64,000 nt of DNA. Source: Acidobacteriota bacterium. GTDB lineage: Bacteria; Acidobacteriota; Holophagae; Acanthopleuribacterales; Acanthopleuribacteraceae. The notes below the pieces were generated by a model. The model ran no database searches. It was given only the letters and a program-made list of their open reading frames with translations, and had not been told where the DNA came from. How positions within the stretch are numbered: the stretch's first letter is position 1; every line of letters starts with the position of its first letter. The stretch spans positions 62,001 through 126,000 of the forward strand of contig JAGQSC010000016.1 of NCBI GenBank assembly GCA_020439745.1, in the 5' to 3' direction. The translations under genes and the position numbers were made by a program. Of the stretch, positions 27,006-34,870 are shown piece after piece.

Positions 27006-28216
27006 TGCACTCTTGTACGCATGGTATTTGGGAAGCATTGCGACGACGAATACTTATCAACACCAGTTCATTTCCTAGACCTAACGATCAAGGCGGGCCT
27101 CGTTTTGTCCGGGATTTGGTGTATGCATTGCAAAAACATTTTGACGTCACCGTGCTCGCGCCATCGTTTGCCGACTGTGATGCCAAGGACGATCTTGATG
27201 TGCGTCGGTACCCTTATTTCTGGCCCCGATCATGGCAAAAGCTCGCCCACGGCCACGGCATGCCCACGAACCTAAAAACCTCCAAGCTGGCCTTGATTCA
27301 GGCCCCGTCACTCATGGCCTGCCAAAGCCTCAATATCAGAAAGACTGCGCGTGAACCGTTTGATTTGGTGAATTCACACTGGCTCGTCCCGCAAGGTCTG
27401 TGCTTCGCTATGGCGCGGAGCAAACTTCCCCACGTCGTCACGGTACATGGCGGCGACATCAACATCTTGTCACGTGTCCCGGGCGGACACATGATCTCAA
27501 AAAAAGTGGCGAAACACACCAACGCGTTTATTGTGGTTGGTTCAGAACTGACCCGTAAGCTCGAACACTTAATCGGCACACCATTTGTGCATTCAGTGCG
27601 CCCCATGGGCTACGACCCGGATATGTTCTTTCAAAAAGGGCCCGTGTCGACGACACCCCATTTTCTATATGTTGGGCGCCTCGTTGAAAGCAAAGGTCCC
27701 CAGGATTTATTGCGTGCCTTTGCTAATTTGAAACACCAAATCGACGGGCATGTGTCGTTCATTGGAGATGGGCCTTTGGCCGGTGACTTGAAACGTGAAG
27801 CGAGCGAGCTGGGCATTTCGAGCCGAGTTGCATTCCTTGGACGGCAAGAACATGCAACCGTAGCCACAGCCATCTCGTCGTGTACCGCGCTTATCGTACC
27901 GTCACGGGCCGCCAAGACCGGCGTTGCCGAGGGTTTTCCCACGGTCATCATGGAAGGATTGGCAGGAGGTGCGGTTGTTATTGCTTCCGATGTAGGCAGT
28001 ATCAGCGATGTACTGATTCATGGCAAGAATGCTTTGCTTTTTGACTCAAGAGATGTTCAACAGTTAACTTCTCTACTTAGCCAAGCGGCCCGTGATGAGC
28101 TCACATCTATTCGAGATGCAGCCGCTCGAACGGCCGCAAAACACACCTGGGAAAGTATTGCCAATCACTATTCAGATGTCTTTGAAAGCGTTTGGGCCAA
28201 GGCCAATTCAAATTGA
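27005..28216 (+). CDS. Glycosyltransferase family 4 protein
   Basis: A 403-residue GT4 enzyme. Visible are LINTSSFPRPNDQGGPRFV with the N-terminal glycine-rich acceptor-side loop, VVTVHGGDINIL, FLYVGRLVESKGPQDLL, VSFIGDGPL and GVAEGFPTVIMEGLAGGAVVIAS. The last is a textbook EGFP-x4-E motif for the retaining mechanism. ATG at 27005 is preferred over TTG at 27002. Both overlap the previous stop, and AGGA lies upstream. The stop overlaps the next gene's TTG start (TTGA). Confidence 0.87.
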   Translation: MHSCTHGIWEALRRRILINTSSFPRPNDQGGPRFVRDLVYALQKHFDVTVLAPSFADCDAKDDLDVRRYPYFWPRSWQKLAHGHGMPTNLKTSKLALIQAPSLMACQSLNIRKTAREPFDLVNSHWLVPQGLCFAMARSKLPHVVTVHGGDINILSRVPGGHMISKKVAKHTNAFIVVGSELTRKLEHLIGTPFVHSVRPMGYDPDMFFQKGPVSTTPHFLYVGRLVESKGPQDLLRAFANLKHQIDGHVSFIGDGPLAGDLKREASELGISSRVAFLGRQEHATVATAISSCTALIVPSRAAKTGVAEGFPTVIMEGLAGGAVVIASDVGSISDVLIHGKNALLFDSRDVQQLTSLLSQAARDELTSIRDAAARTAAKHTWESIANHYSDVFESVWAKANSN

Positions 28217-29361
28217 AATTATTGCAGGTGTGTGCCTACTATCCTCCCCGCATCGGCGGTGTTGGCGAAATGGTGAGGCAGCTACACCGTAACTATCTGG
28301 CCTGCGGGATCCATTCATGGGTCCTCACGTCTAAAGTAGGTGCACACGACCCTCAGATCATTGAGTTAGGATCCACACCGCTGAGTTTTGTACTAGGGAT
28401 CATGAGCATGACGCGCCGTACCGCAGGTTTCGATGTGGTCCATTGCCATGCCGGTGAAACCGTGTTGCTGCCACTACTGATGAAGATATTGGGTATCAAG
28501 ACACCCATAATTGCGACCCTACACATTCACCCCCCTACCTATCGAAAAGCATGCAGACCTTATCGAATTGGCAACATTCAAATAAAGATGGCTTTCATTC
28601 CCAATCTCAAATTGCACTTAATGACAGCGATGCAATCCATGGGACAACGCCTGATGAGATGGTTGGCAGACGAGACAGTCTATGTCTGCCATGCAACCGC
28701 TCGACAATCGTTGGGTTACGGCCTCCAAAAAAACTCCGTTGTCCACAACGGCACCACACTGCCGGTACCAAAAGACACGCTAAGTTCACCCTCCGATATT
28801 CTATTTGTAGGTTCTGACAATTTCTGTAAACGTCCCGCAGTGTGTCTTTACGTGTTGGCTAAAATCCTAATGTCTCGTCCAGAGACCACCTTGAGGTTTG
28901 TGGGCGTGTCGCAGCATCCTGAGCTCAAACGCTTGATCACTTTATGGCAGCTCGAGGATCGAGTTTCTTTCGAAGGAAACATTGCGCCCGAAGATGTGCA
29001 TGGTCTCTACCAGAGCACAAAGATTTTGCTCATGCCTTCCAGCTATGAGGGCCACCCCATGGCCCTACTCGAGGCCGGTCTTCACGGTGTCACAACTGTT
29101 GCATCCGAGGTAGGGGGGATCCCTGAAATCCTTGAAGATGGATTGACTGGATTTGTGGTTCCCCCCAACGATATTGAGAAAATGACCGCGTGCTGCGTAC
29201 GTTTGCTCGAAGACCCAGCTCTCAGGCATACCATGGGAAAGGCCGCACGAACGCGAATTGAAGAGAACTTCTTGATCACACATACAGCTGCGGCTTACAA
29301 AGACATCTATGGCCAATTATCTGGGCGTGTTCTTGCGGAAAAAGAAGATTGCGATCATTGA
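28213..29361 (+). CDS. Glycosyltransferase family 4 protein
   Basis: A 382-residue GT4 enzyme, last of the four. The N-terminus has CAYYPPRIGGVGEMVRQL (glycine-rich loop). The donor domain has DILFVGSDNFCKRPAV, TLRFVGVSQHPE, then SSYEGHPMALLEAGL with the EGxP-x4-E pair, and GGIPEILEDGLTGFVV. I take TTG at 28213, which overlaps the previous stop as TTGA like the other junctions in this run. A TTG at 28192 is possible. Its last 45 bases overlap the convergent flippase gene. Confidence 0.84.
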   Translation: MKLLQVCAYYPPRIGGVGEMVRQLHRNYLACGIHSWVLTSKVGAHDPQIIELGSTPLSFVLGIMSMTRRTAGFDVVHCHAGETVLLPLLMKILGIKTPIIATLHIHPPTYRKACRPYRIGNIQIKMAFIPNLKLHLMTAMQSMGQRLMRWLADETVYVCHATARQSLGYGLQKNSVVHNGTTLPVPKDTLSSPSDILFVGSDNFCKRPAVCLYVLAKILMSRPETTLRFVGVSQHPELKRLITLWQLEDRVSFEGNIAPEDVHGLYQSTKILLMPSSYEGHPMALLEAGLHGVTTVASEVGGIPEILEDGLTGFVVPPNDIEKMTACCVRLLEDPALRHTMGKAARTRIEENFLITHTAAAYKDIYGQLSGRVLAEKEDCDH

Positions 29362-30795
29362 CCGACAGGCCACCAAGCTGATCCACCGAAATCGCACCGC
29401 AAACACGCCAAACAAGAGCGCGACGCCCATTAAACCCAGCACCCTCATTACCATTGAATCCAAAAACAGGTAGACACTGAACCCAGCCAAATTGGAACTT
29501 ACGATCAACAGGAAAGGTGTGATTGACAGGCGTATTTCGTCGCGTCGAAGCCCAATCACTACAATCATTAACGAAATCACGGGCACCAATGCATTGACAA
29601 CCACAATCGCCGTGGCGGCTTGGTGGCGCTCCAAAATTAGCCAAATAATCCCGTAAAAGAGCAATGTCATTACCAACTGAATCCCACTCAAAACGGCGAT
29701 AGCGCGACCCCTAGCTTGAATGTTAAAGAGCCCGTTATTAATGAGAACCGCAATCTGAAACGGCACTGAAGCCAAGTAGATCGCCACGAACGCAAACACC
29801 GGCGCGAATTCTGTGCCGAGTAGTAATGCAACAAAATCCCGGCCAATTGCCAACCACCCCAGAAACAGGATCGAGGCACCCGCGGCACTCACGCGGTTCA
29901 TGGTATCTAACCACATCCTCAATCGAGTCAATTGAGCGGAGGCTACAAGTTCAGACATCACGGGCAAAACGCCCCGAAAAACGTTCTGCCAAATAGCCCT
30001 AATGCTGGATACAAGCGTGACGGCAATGGCAATGTGCCCCGCCATTTTGACGTCACACAAGAGCGCCACCAGGTACACCGAAAGCGAATCCCGCAGGGCC
30101 GAAGAAAGCGTGCCAACGTGACCCATTGCCAAGAAGGACAAATAGGGCTTCAAGAGTCCGAGTTGGCGTAGATCCAATGACACCTCCATGAGTCGTCTGA
30201 GCATGCGGTACGACCACACAACCAACAGCGCGAAAAATAAGCTCAAGGCCCAAAAAACTGCATCGACTCCAGCCCAGAGGTACGCGACACAAACTACCAG
30301 TAACGAGCCAGCCGACCGGATCAAGTCAAGGATCACGCCAGAACTTGCCTGTCCGATGGGCGTAAACAACACACGCGTCGATTCCAGAAAGAGACGCGTC
30401 AAAGCAAAAAGCGCAACCCACATCACCCACCAGTGTGATTCCGTGGTGACACGCGAGAACCACAAAAACAAACCGAAAGCCACGACGCAGGAAATAATGG
30501 CTGATCCCGTAAGCGTGGCCGAAACAAAACATTCCGATTCTCTTTTCAGCCCCTGTTGCCATAACGGCGACAGCCTCAGCACGACCACTCGCGAAAAACC
30601 TACACCGGAAGCTAGCATCCAAAATCCGATCAAGGCAACCACAGCTGCATACTGGCCATAATCCGAGACTCCTAGCACACGTGGTATCAATACACCGTTC
30701 ACAGCCAAAATCACAAATGTGCCTATGGATCCCATCATTAGGACACGCGCGTTATGGGCTGCCCTTTTGGTTTCATCATTGTTTTTTGCGTTCAA
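29317..30795 (-). CDS. Wzx-like oligosaccharide flippase (MOP superfamily)
   Basis: A polytopic inner-membrane protein of about 492 residues with 12-14 hydrophobic segments and the polysaccharide-flippase N-terminus (VLIPRVLGVSDYGQYAAVVALIGFW). It should move lipid-linked sugar repeat units across the inner membrane, the step following the four glycosyltransferases encoded opposite. No Wzy polymerase or chain-length regulator is visible in the window. Starts are ambiguous: TTG at 30795 has GAGG close upstream, while TTG at 30858 would add 21 residues without a clear site. It overlaps the last glycosyltransferase gene tail to tail. Confidence 0.82.
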   Translation of the reverse strand: MNAKNNDETKRAAHNARVLMMGSIGTFVILAVNGVLIPRVLGVSDYGQYAAVVALIGFWMLASGVGFSRVVVLRLSPLWQQGLKRESECFVSATLTGSAIISCVVAFGLFLWFSRVTTESHWWVMWVALFALTRLFLESTRVLFTPIGQASSGVILDLIRSAGSLLVVCVAYLWAGVDAVFWALSLFFALLVVWSYRMLRRLMEVSLDLRQLGLLKPYLSFLAMGHVGTLSSALRDSLSVYLVALLCDVKMAGHIAIAVTLVSSIRAIWQNVFRGVLPVMSELVASAQLTRLRMWLDTMNRVSAAGASILFLGWLAIGRDFVALLLGTEFAPVFAFVAIYLASVPFQIAVLINNGLFNIQARGRAIAVLSGIQLVMTLLFYGIIWLILERHQAATAIVVVNALVPVISLMIVVIGLRRDEIRLSITPFLLIVSSNLAGFSVYLFLDSMVMRVLGLMGVALLFGVFAVRFRWISLVACRSMIAIFFFRKNTPR

Positions 30796-30997
30796 GTGAC
30801 CTCGTTGATCTAACAGTGTAGGACCGCCCGGCAAACGTGGCAATGAGTACTGGAACAATTTGGCCGTTGAGCCAGAATTTTCAAAAAACGTATTTTTTTC
30901 AGTTGCATATCCGCTGGACAGACACTATCTTCATGAGCAGCCGATCACAAAATGAAATGAAAAGACGTCAAAAGCGACGACGACTTGAGTTAAGATA

Positions 30998-31010
30998 TTG
31001 GTTTAACCAA
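30998..31010. promoter_or_regulatory. Perfect 13-nt palindrome upstream of the fibre gene
   Basis: TTGGTT-T-AACCAA lies 59 bases before the GTG start at 31070, within the AT-rich divergent region that also serves the flippase gene (30796-31069). Its size and symmetry suit an operator for a dimeric regulator. I found no convincing -35/-10 pair beside it. Apart from this and the Shine-Dalgarno AGGAGG, the region holds no other feature I can support. Confidence 0.35.
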
Positions 31011-31069
31011 ACAAGTATTTGGGGTCGAGTGAGTGGGGATACTTCACACGAACAGCTAGGAGGATCATT

Positions 31070-32689
31070 GTGACAACATTCAAGCCAGGAAAGGCCATTG
31101 CATGGGTGCTGGCGGCAGCCGCCAGTCTGGTGATGGCCCAAGATAAAGGCAAGGACCTTGCCGAGACGATTATGAACGCAGACATCATCTATTTTGAGAC
31201 ATTGGGTGATTACGACACGATTGAATTGACGGTCAGCGGGCAGGGCAATCTTTTCCATCGCACCTACGAAGGCTGGGACGTCCCTGCCATTAACCTCAAC
31301 GAGAGCATGCTTGCAGACGGTGAATACACGTTTGAGTTGCGTGCGACACCCAAATGGAACAGGGCTGACAAAACGTCGGTTACTGAGAACGGTGACCAGC
31401 GAGTGGGCCTCGCGGTGGCTCCGGGAACCAATTTCGTACAAAGCGGCTATTTTCGCGTCGTCAACGGACAGTTCGTACTGCCTCAAGAGGAAGGCGTATT
31501 GACGCCAGTTGCACAAAGCCAGCCTCATAACACGACTCACCACTCTGCCAAAGCGGCTGATGGTGAAATCGACCAAGACGACGATGGCTCCGACGATCAA
31601 GTGATCGCCGACGACCTGATCGTGGATGGCAGTGCATGTGTGGGCTTGGATTGTGTGAATGGTGAGAGCTTCGGCTTTGACACGATTCGTCTGAAAGAAA
31701 ACAACCTGCGGATTAAGTTTCAAGACACTTCATCTTCCGCCAGTTTTCCATCGCGCGACTGGCAATTGACTGCAAACGATTCGGCCAATGGCGGTGCTAA
31801 CAAATTCTCCATCGACGACATTGATGGTGGCCGAACTCCCTTCACCATTGAAGCAGGGGCCCCCAGCCATTCACTTTATGTGGATGACGGTGGTCGAATG
31901 GGTCTGGGAACGTCAACACCTGTCACTGACATCCATGTCGTTTCAGGCAACACCCCTACCATGCGTTTGGCACAAGACGGATCATCAGGTTTCACACCGC
32001 AGACCTGGGATGTAGCGGGCAATGAGACGAACTTCTTCGTTCGCGATGCCACAAACGGTTCGACACTTCCGTTGCGAATCCGACCGTCTGCCCCTTCGAA
32101 CGCGATCTTCATTGATACGGACGGCGACATTGGGATGGGGACCTCTTCGCCCAGTGCGTCGCAACACATCAATCGCTCGAACGGAACGGCGAAATTGTTG
32201 ATCCAAGATACGACTGCTTCGTCAACCTTCCTTTCAATGATTGAAATGAACAACGCCAGTGGTGGTGGCGTGGCATTCCGTATGGTCAACGGATCTGACA
32301 CGATCGATTTCAATAACACAAGCAGCGAGTTCCGGGTGAATTTCAACGACGGTGACAACCAAGAAATGGCGCTTGATGCCGATGGTAATTTGGAAATCGA
32401 TGGAACTCTGACCACCATGGTTCCGAAGACAGTTCCCGATTACGTCTTCGAGGCAGACTACGCTTTGATGCCAATGGCTGATCTAGAGCATTTCGTCAAA
32501 ACGAACAAGCATTTGCCTGGGATCCCCTCCCAAGCTGACGTTCAAGCTGCCAACTACAAGATGAACATGGTTGAGCTTCAGTTCCAATTGCTTGAGAAGA
32601 TTGAAGAGTTAACGCTCTACACCATTGATCAACAAAAAACCATCCAGATGTTGCACCAGCGCTTGGAACAGATGGAGCAAAACCGTTAA
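31070..32689 (+). CDS. Secreted fibre-like protein with S74-related C-terminal region
   Basis: A 539-residue exported protein. GTG at 31070 is fixed by AGGAGG. The signal peptide covers about residues 1-23 (AIAWVLAAAASLVMA). An N-terminal beta-rich domain (about 30-150) is followed by an Asp-rich linker and then repeated segments ending in RMGLGTSTP and DIGMGTSSP, the G-x-G-T-x-x-P pattern seen in tail-fibre and adhesin stalks. The C-terminus (VPDYVFEADYALMPM, KHLPGIPS, LLEKIEELTLYTIDQQ) resembles the region following intramolecular-chaperone fibres of Bacteroidota and ends in a coiled coil. The peptidase S74 catalytic Ser-Lys dyad is not evident. It is probably a surface or matrix protein. 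Confidence 0.72.
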   Translation: MTTFKPGKAIAWVLAAAASLVMAQDKGKDLAETIMNADIIYFETLGDYDTIELTVSGQGNLFHRTYEGWDVPAINLNESMLADGEYTFELRATPKWNRADKTSVTENGDQRVGLAVAPGTNFVQSGYFRVVNGQFVLPQEEGVLTPVAQSQPHNTTHHSAKAADGEIDQDDDGSDDQVIADDLIVDGSACVGLDCVNGESFGFDTIRLKENNLRIKFQDTSSSASFPSRDWQLTANDSANGGANKFSIDDIDGGRTPFTIEAGAPSHSLYVDDGGRMGLGTSTPVTDIHVVSGNTPTMRLAQDGSSGFTPQTWDVAGNETNFFVRDATNGSTLPLRIRPSAPSNAIFIDTDGDIGMGTSSPSASQHINRSNGTAKLLIQDTTASSTFLSMIEMNNASGGGVAFRMVNGSDTIDFNNTSSEFRVNFNDGDNQEMALDADGNLEIDGTLTTMVPKTVPDYVFEADYALMPMADLEHFVKTNKHLPGIPSQADVQAANYKMNMVELQFQLLEKIEELTLYTIDQQKTIQMLHQRLEQMEQNR

Positions 32690-32710
32690 ATCGGCACGCC
32701 TAAAAAGCGA

Positions 32711-32741
32711 AAGGCCCGAGCATCGCTCGGGCCTTTTTTTT
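32711..32741 (+). terminator. Rho-independent terminator
   Basis: AAGGCCCGAG (32711-32720), loop CATCG, and CTCGGGCCTT (32726-32735) form a perfect 10-bp GC-rich stem continuing into a run of eight T. It begins 21 bases after the stop codon of the fibre gene, and also lies just downstream of the convergent CBM48 gene end at 32766. This is the clearest terminator in the window. Confidence 0.95.
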
Positions 32742-32765
32742 GATGCTATGAAAAGCGCTGGCCGG

Positions 32766-33122
32766 TTAGGCTTGCACTTTCAGCACACTGTTGAATGAAC
32801 CAAACTGGTTTGGAGACCAGCCGTCTGCATTGGGATCCGGCAACCAGCGTCCATTACTCACGAATTTGTATTCATAGTCACCGCTTTCAAGCATCAGACT
32901 AACCTGATATTCACCGGCACCGGTTTCTTTCATCGCCTTGTCGCTGGGATTCCAGTCGTTGAACGTTCCTGCGACGAATACAGCACTACCCGGTTCGGCC
33001 TTAAAGTGAAGGGTAACCTTCTTGCGTTTGGCTTTGGCTGTGGTTTTTTTCTTGGCTACCGGCTCTTTCTTGGCAGTCGTTGTTGTCTTTTTTGTTTTTG
33101 TCTTTTTCGTGGCGTCCGCCAT
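32766..33122 (-). CDS. CBM48/AMPK-beta-type glycogen-binding protein with Lys-rich tail
   Basis: A 118-residue two-part protein. Residues 1-35 are almost only Lys, Thr and Ala (KKTKTKKTTTT, AKRKK), like the tails of bacterial histone H1-like proteins. Residues about 36-118 are a CBM48/AMPK glycogen-binding domain: VTLHFKAEPGSAVFVAGTFN, DWNP, YEYKFVSNGRW, then NQFGSFNSVLKV. Such domains bind alpha-1,4-glucans. The start at 33122 is fixed by GAGGAG. In-frame codons further upstream lack one. It is divergent from the GT5 glycogen-synthase-like gene, which supports a glucan link. The cationic tail could bind nucleic acid, anionic glycan or the ligase products; this is inference. Confidence 0.85.
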   Translation of the reverse strand: MADATKKTKTKKTTTTAKKEPVAKKKTTAKAKRKKVTLHFKAEPGSAVFVAGTFNDWNPSDKAMKETGAGEYQVSLMLESGDYEYKFVSNGRWLPDPNADGWSPNQFGSFNSVLKVQA

Positions 33123-33260
33123 TTTGAGGGCTCCTCTATTGGGCTTTTTGAACGAGAACAGTTCCTCGTTCAAAATCAACCCGTTAGGATAACCAAAACC
33201 CCATCGAAAGTCCACGAGAATAGCTGATTTTCTAATAAATAGGCCTATTTCATGCGACGT

Positions 33261-33290
33261 TTGGCGGATTCGCCACCAGTAAGCTATAAT
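33261..33290 (+). promoter_or_regulatory. Promoter with overlapping inverted repeat, GT5/ATP-grasp operon
   Basis: TTGGCG (33261-33266) and TATAAT (33285-33290) are separated by 18 bases, a good sigma-70 match, and lie about 65 bases before the ATG at 33355. The sequence TGGCG-GATT-CGCCA (33262-33275) is an inverted repeat covering the -35 element, so it could be an operator. The divergent region 33123-33354 also has to hold the promoter of the CBM48 gene, for which I see no clear elements. Confidence 0.5.
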
Positions 33291-33354
33291 CCGCCTACAG
33301 GATAAGGTCTTTCAAAACAGGGACTTCTGGGTTGTTTTGCAGCGAGGTGGCGTC

Positions 33355-34860
33355 ATGACTGCAGCTCGGCGACGCGAAAAGAAACGCATCCTCATCGTTA
33401 CGCCTGAGATTACATATTTACCCAAAGGCATGGGCAACTTAGCCAACCACTTGCACGCGAAAGCTGGCGGCTTGGCCGATGTCTCAGCCACACTGGCCGC
33501 CACCCTATACGAACAGGGCGCGGATGTTCACGTGGCCCTGCCACATTACCGCCAAATGTTCCATGTGAATGTGGGCCATTTCATCAACGAGGAACTGCGC
33601 ATCTACAAAAGCAAGATGCCCGAAGAACGCATTCACCTGGCTGAAGACCGCATTTTTTACTACCGTGAAAAAGTCTACGACGACTACGCAGCCATCAATA
33701 TGAAACTGGCATTGGTTTTCCAACGCGAAGTCATCAATAACATCATCCCTCGCGTCAATCCGGACATCATCCACTGCAATGATTGGATGACCGGGCTCAT
33801 ACCTGCCATTGCTCGACGGCAAAACATCCTATCCTTGTTCACCGTCCACAACATCTTCTCTTTGAAAACAAACCTAGAACACATTGAAGAGGTGGGTATC
33901 GATAGCCGCGAGTTTTGGCGCTACTTGTATTTTGACAGGGCACCCCAGTCATTTTCTGATTCGTACAAAACCAACTATGTGGATTTTCTCGCTTCAGGTA
34001 TCTTTGCAGCCGATTTCATCAACACGGTGAGCCCCAACTTCCTTTTGGAAATCGTGGACGGCCACCACAGTTTCGTCAAAGACCACTTGCGACGCGAGAT
34101 CGTCAACAAATATCACGCCGGCCTGGCGGCGGGAGTCTTAAATTCTCCGGACCCCAAATACAACCCCCGAACGGACAAAGCCCTGATCCGGCGGTACAGT
34201 GACGAGACCTACGCGGAGGGAAAACGCGAGAACAAGGTCAAACTGCAACAGTTTCTCGGACTGGATGTGGATCCCAATGCGCCCTTGTTTTACTGGCCAT
34301 CGCGACTGGATCCTATCCAGAAGGGTTGCCAACTGCTTGCCGATATTCTCTTTTCCATTGTTTCTGACTACGCCCGTTACAAGCTGCAGGTGGTGATGGT
34401 CGCCAACGGGCCCTTCCAGACCCATTTCAACGAAATCGTCGAACTTCATGATGTGCCCAACCGCATCTCTGTGGTCGACTTTGATGAGCGCCTCTCCCAT
34501 GTCGCATATGCAGCCTCTGATTTTCTATTTATGCCCTCACTTTATGAGCCCTGCGGGTTACCTCAGATGATCGGACCCATCTACGGCACTTTGCCTGTGG
34601 CAAGAGATACAGGTGGTATACACGATACGGTGCAGCACCTCAATGTTGCGGCCAACAAGGGCAACGGTTTCCTGTTCAAGCACTACGATGCTAGAGGATT
34701 ACGCTGGGCCGTGGACCAGGCAATGGCCTTTCACCTATTGCCGAAAACGGTTAAGGCGACGCAGATTCAGCGAATCATGAAAGAAAGTCTAGATCAATTC
34801 AACCATTCAGTGACTGCCAAGCGCTATATTGAAATCTACCGGAAAATATTGAACGTATAG
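33355..34860 (+). CDS. GT5 glycogen/starch synthase-like glycosyltransferase
   Basis: A 501-residue GT-B enzyme of the ADP-glucose-type glycogen synthase family (usual length about 480). The N-terminal donor-binding KxGGL motif is present as KAGGLADVS near residue 36. HCNDWMTGLIPA and FTVHNIF follow. The C-terminal half has PSRLDPIQKGCQLL, and the catalytic Glu block is YEPCGLPQM near residue 398 followed by ARDTGGIHDTV. Key residues look intact, so it should be active. GlgC, GlgB and GlgP are absent from the window and three ATP-grasp ligase genes follow, so its product may not be storage glycogen. GAGGTGG precedes the ATG at 33355. Confidence 0.87.
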   Translation: MTAARRREKKRILIVTPEITYLPKGMGNLANHLHAKAGGLADVSATLAATLYEQGADVHVALPHYRQMFHVNVGHFINEELRIYKSKMPEERIHLAEDRIFYYREKVYDDYAAINMKLALVFQREVINNIIPRVNPDIIHCNDWMTGLIPAIARRQNILSLFTVHNIFSLKTNLEHIEEVGIDSREFWRYLYFDRAPQSFSDSYKTNYVDFLASGIFAADFINTVSPNFLLEIVDGHHSFVKDHLRREIVNKYHAGLAAGVLNSPDPKYNPRTDKALIRRYSDETYAEGKRENKVKLQQFLGLDVDPNAPLFYWPSRLDPIQKGCQLLADILFSIVSDYARYKLQVVMVANGPFQTHFNEIVELHDVPNRISVVDFDERLSHVAYAASDFLFMPSLYEPCGLPQMIGPIYGTLPVARDTGGIHDTVQHLNVAANKGNGFLFKHYDARGLRWAVDQAMAFHLLPKTVKATQIQRIMKESLDQFNHSVTAKRYIEIYRKILNV

Positions 34861-34870
34861 TGAGGAACCT

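Noticed and set aside
30968-31723. A 251-codon open frame antisense to the fibre gene
   Set aside because: The fibre gene has a perfect Shine-Dalgarno, signal peptide and terminator. The opposite frame has none of these.
33355-34860. Calling the GT5 gene glgA
   Set aside because: The catalytic motifs fit, but the context lacks all other glycogen genes and contains ATP-grasp ligases, so the symbol would imply a function not shown.
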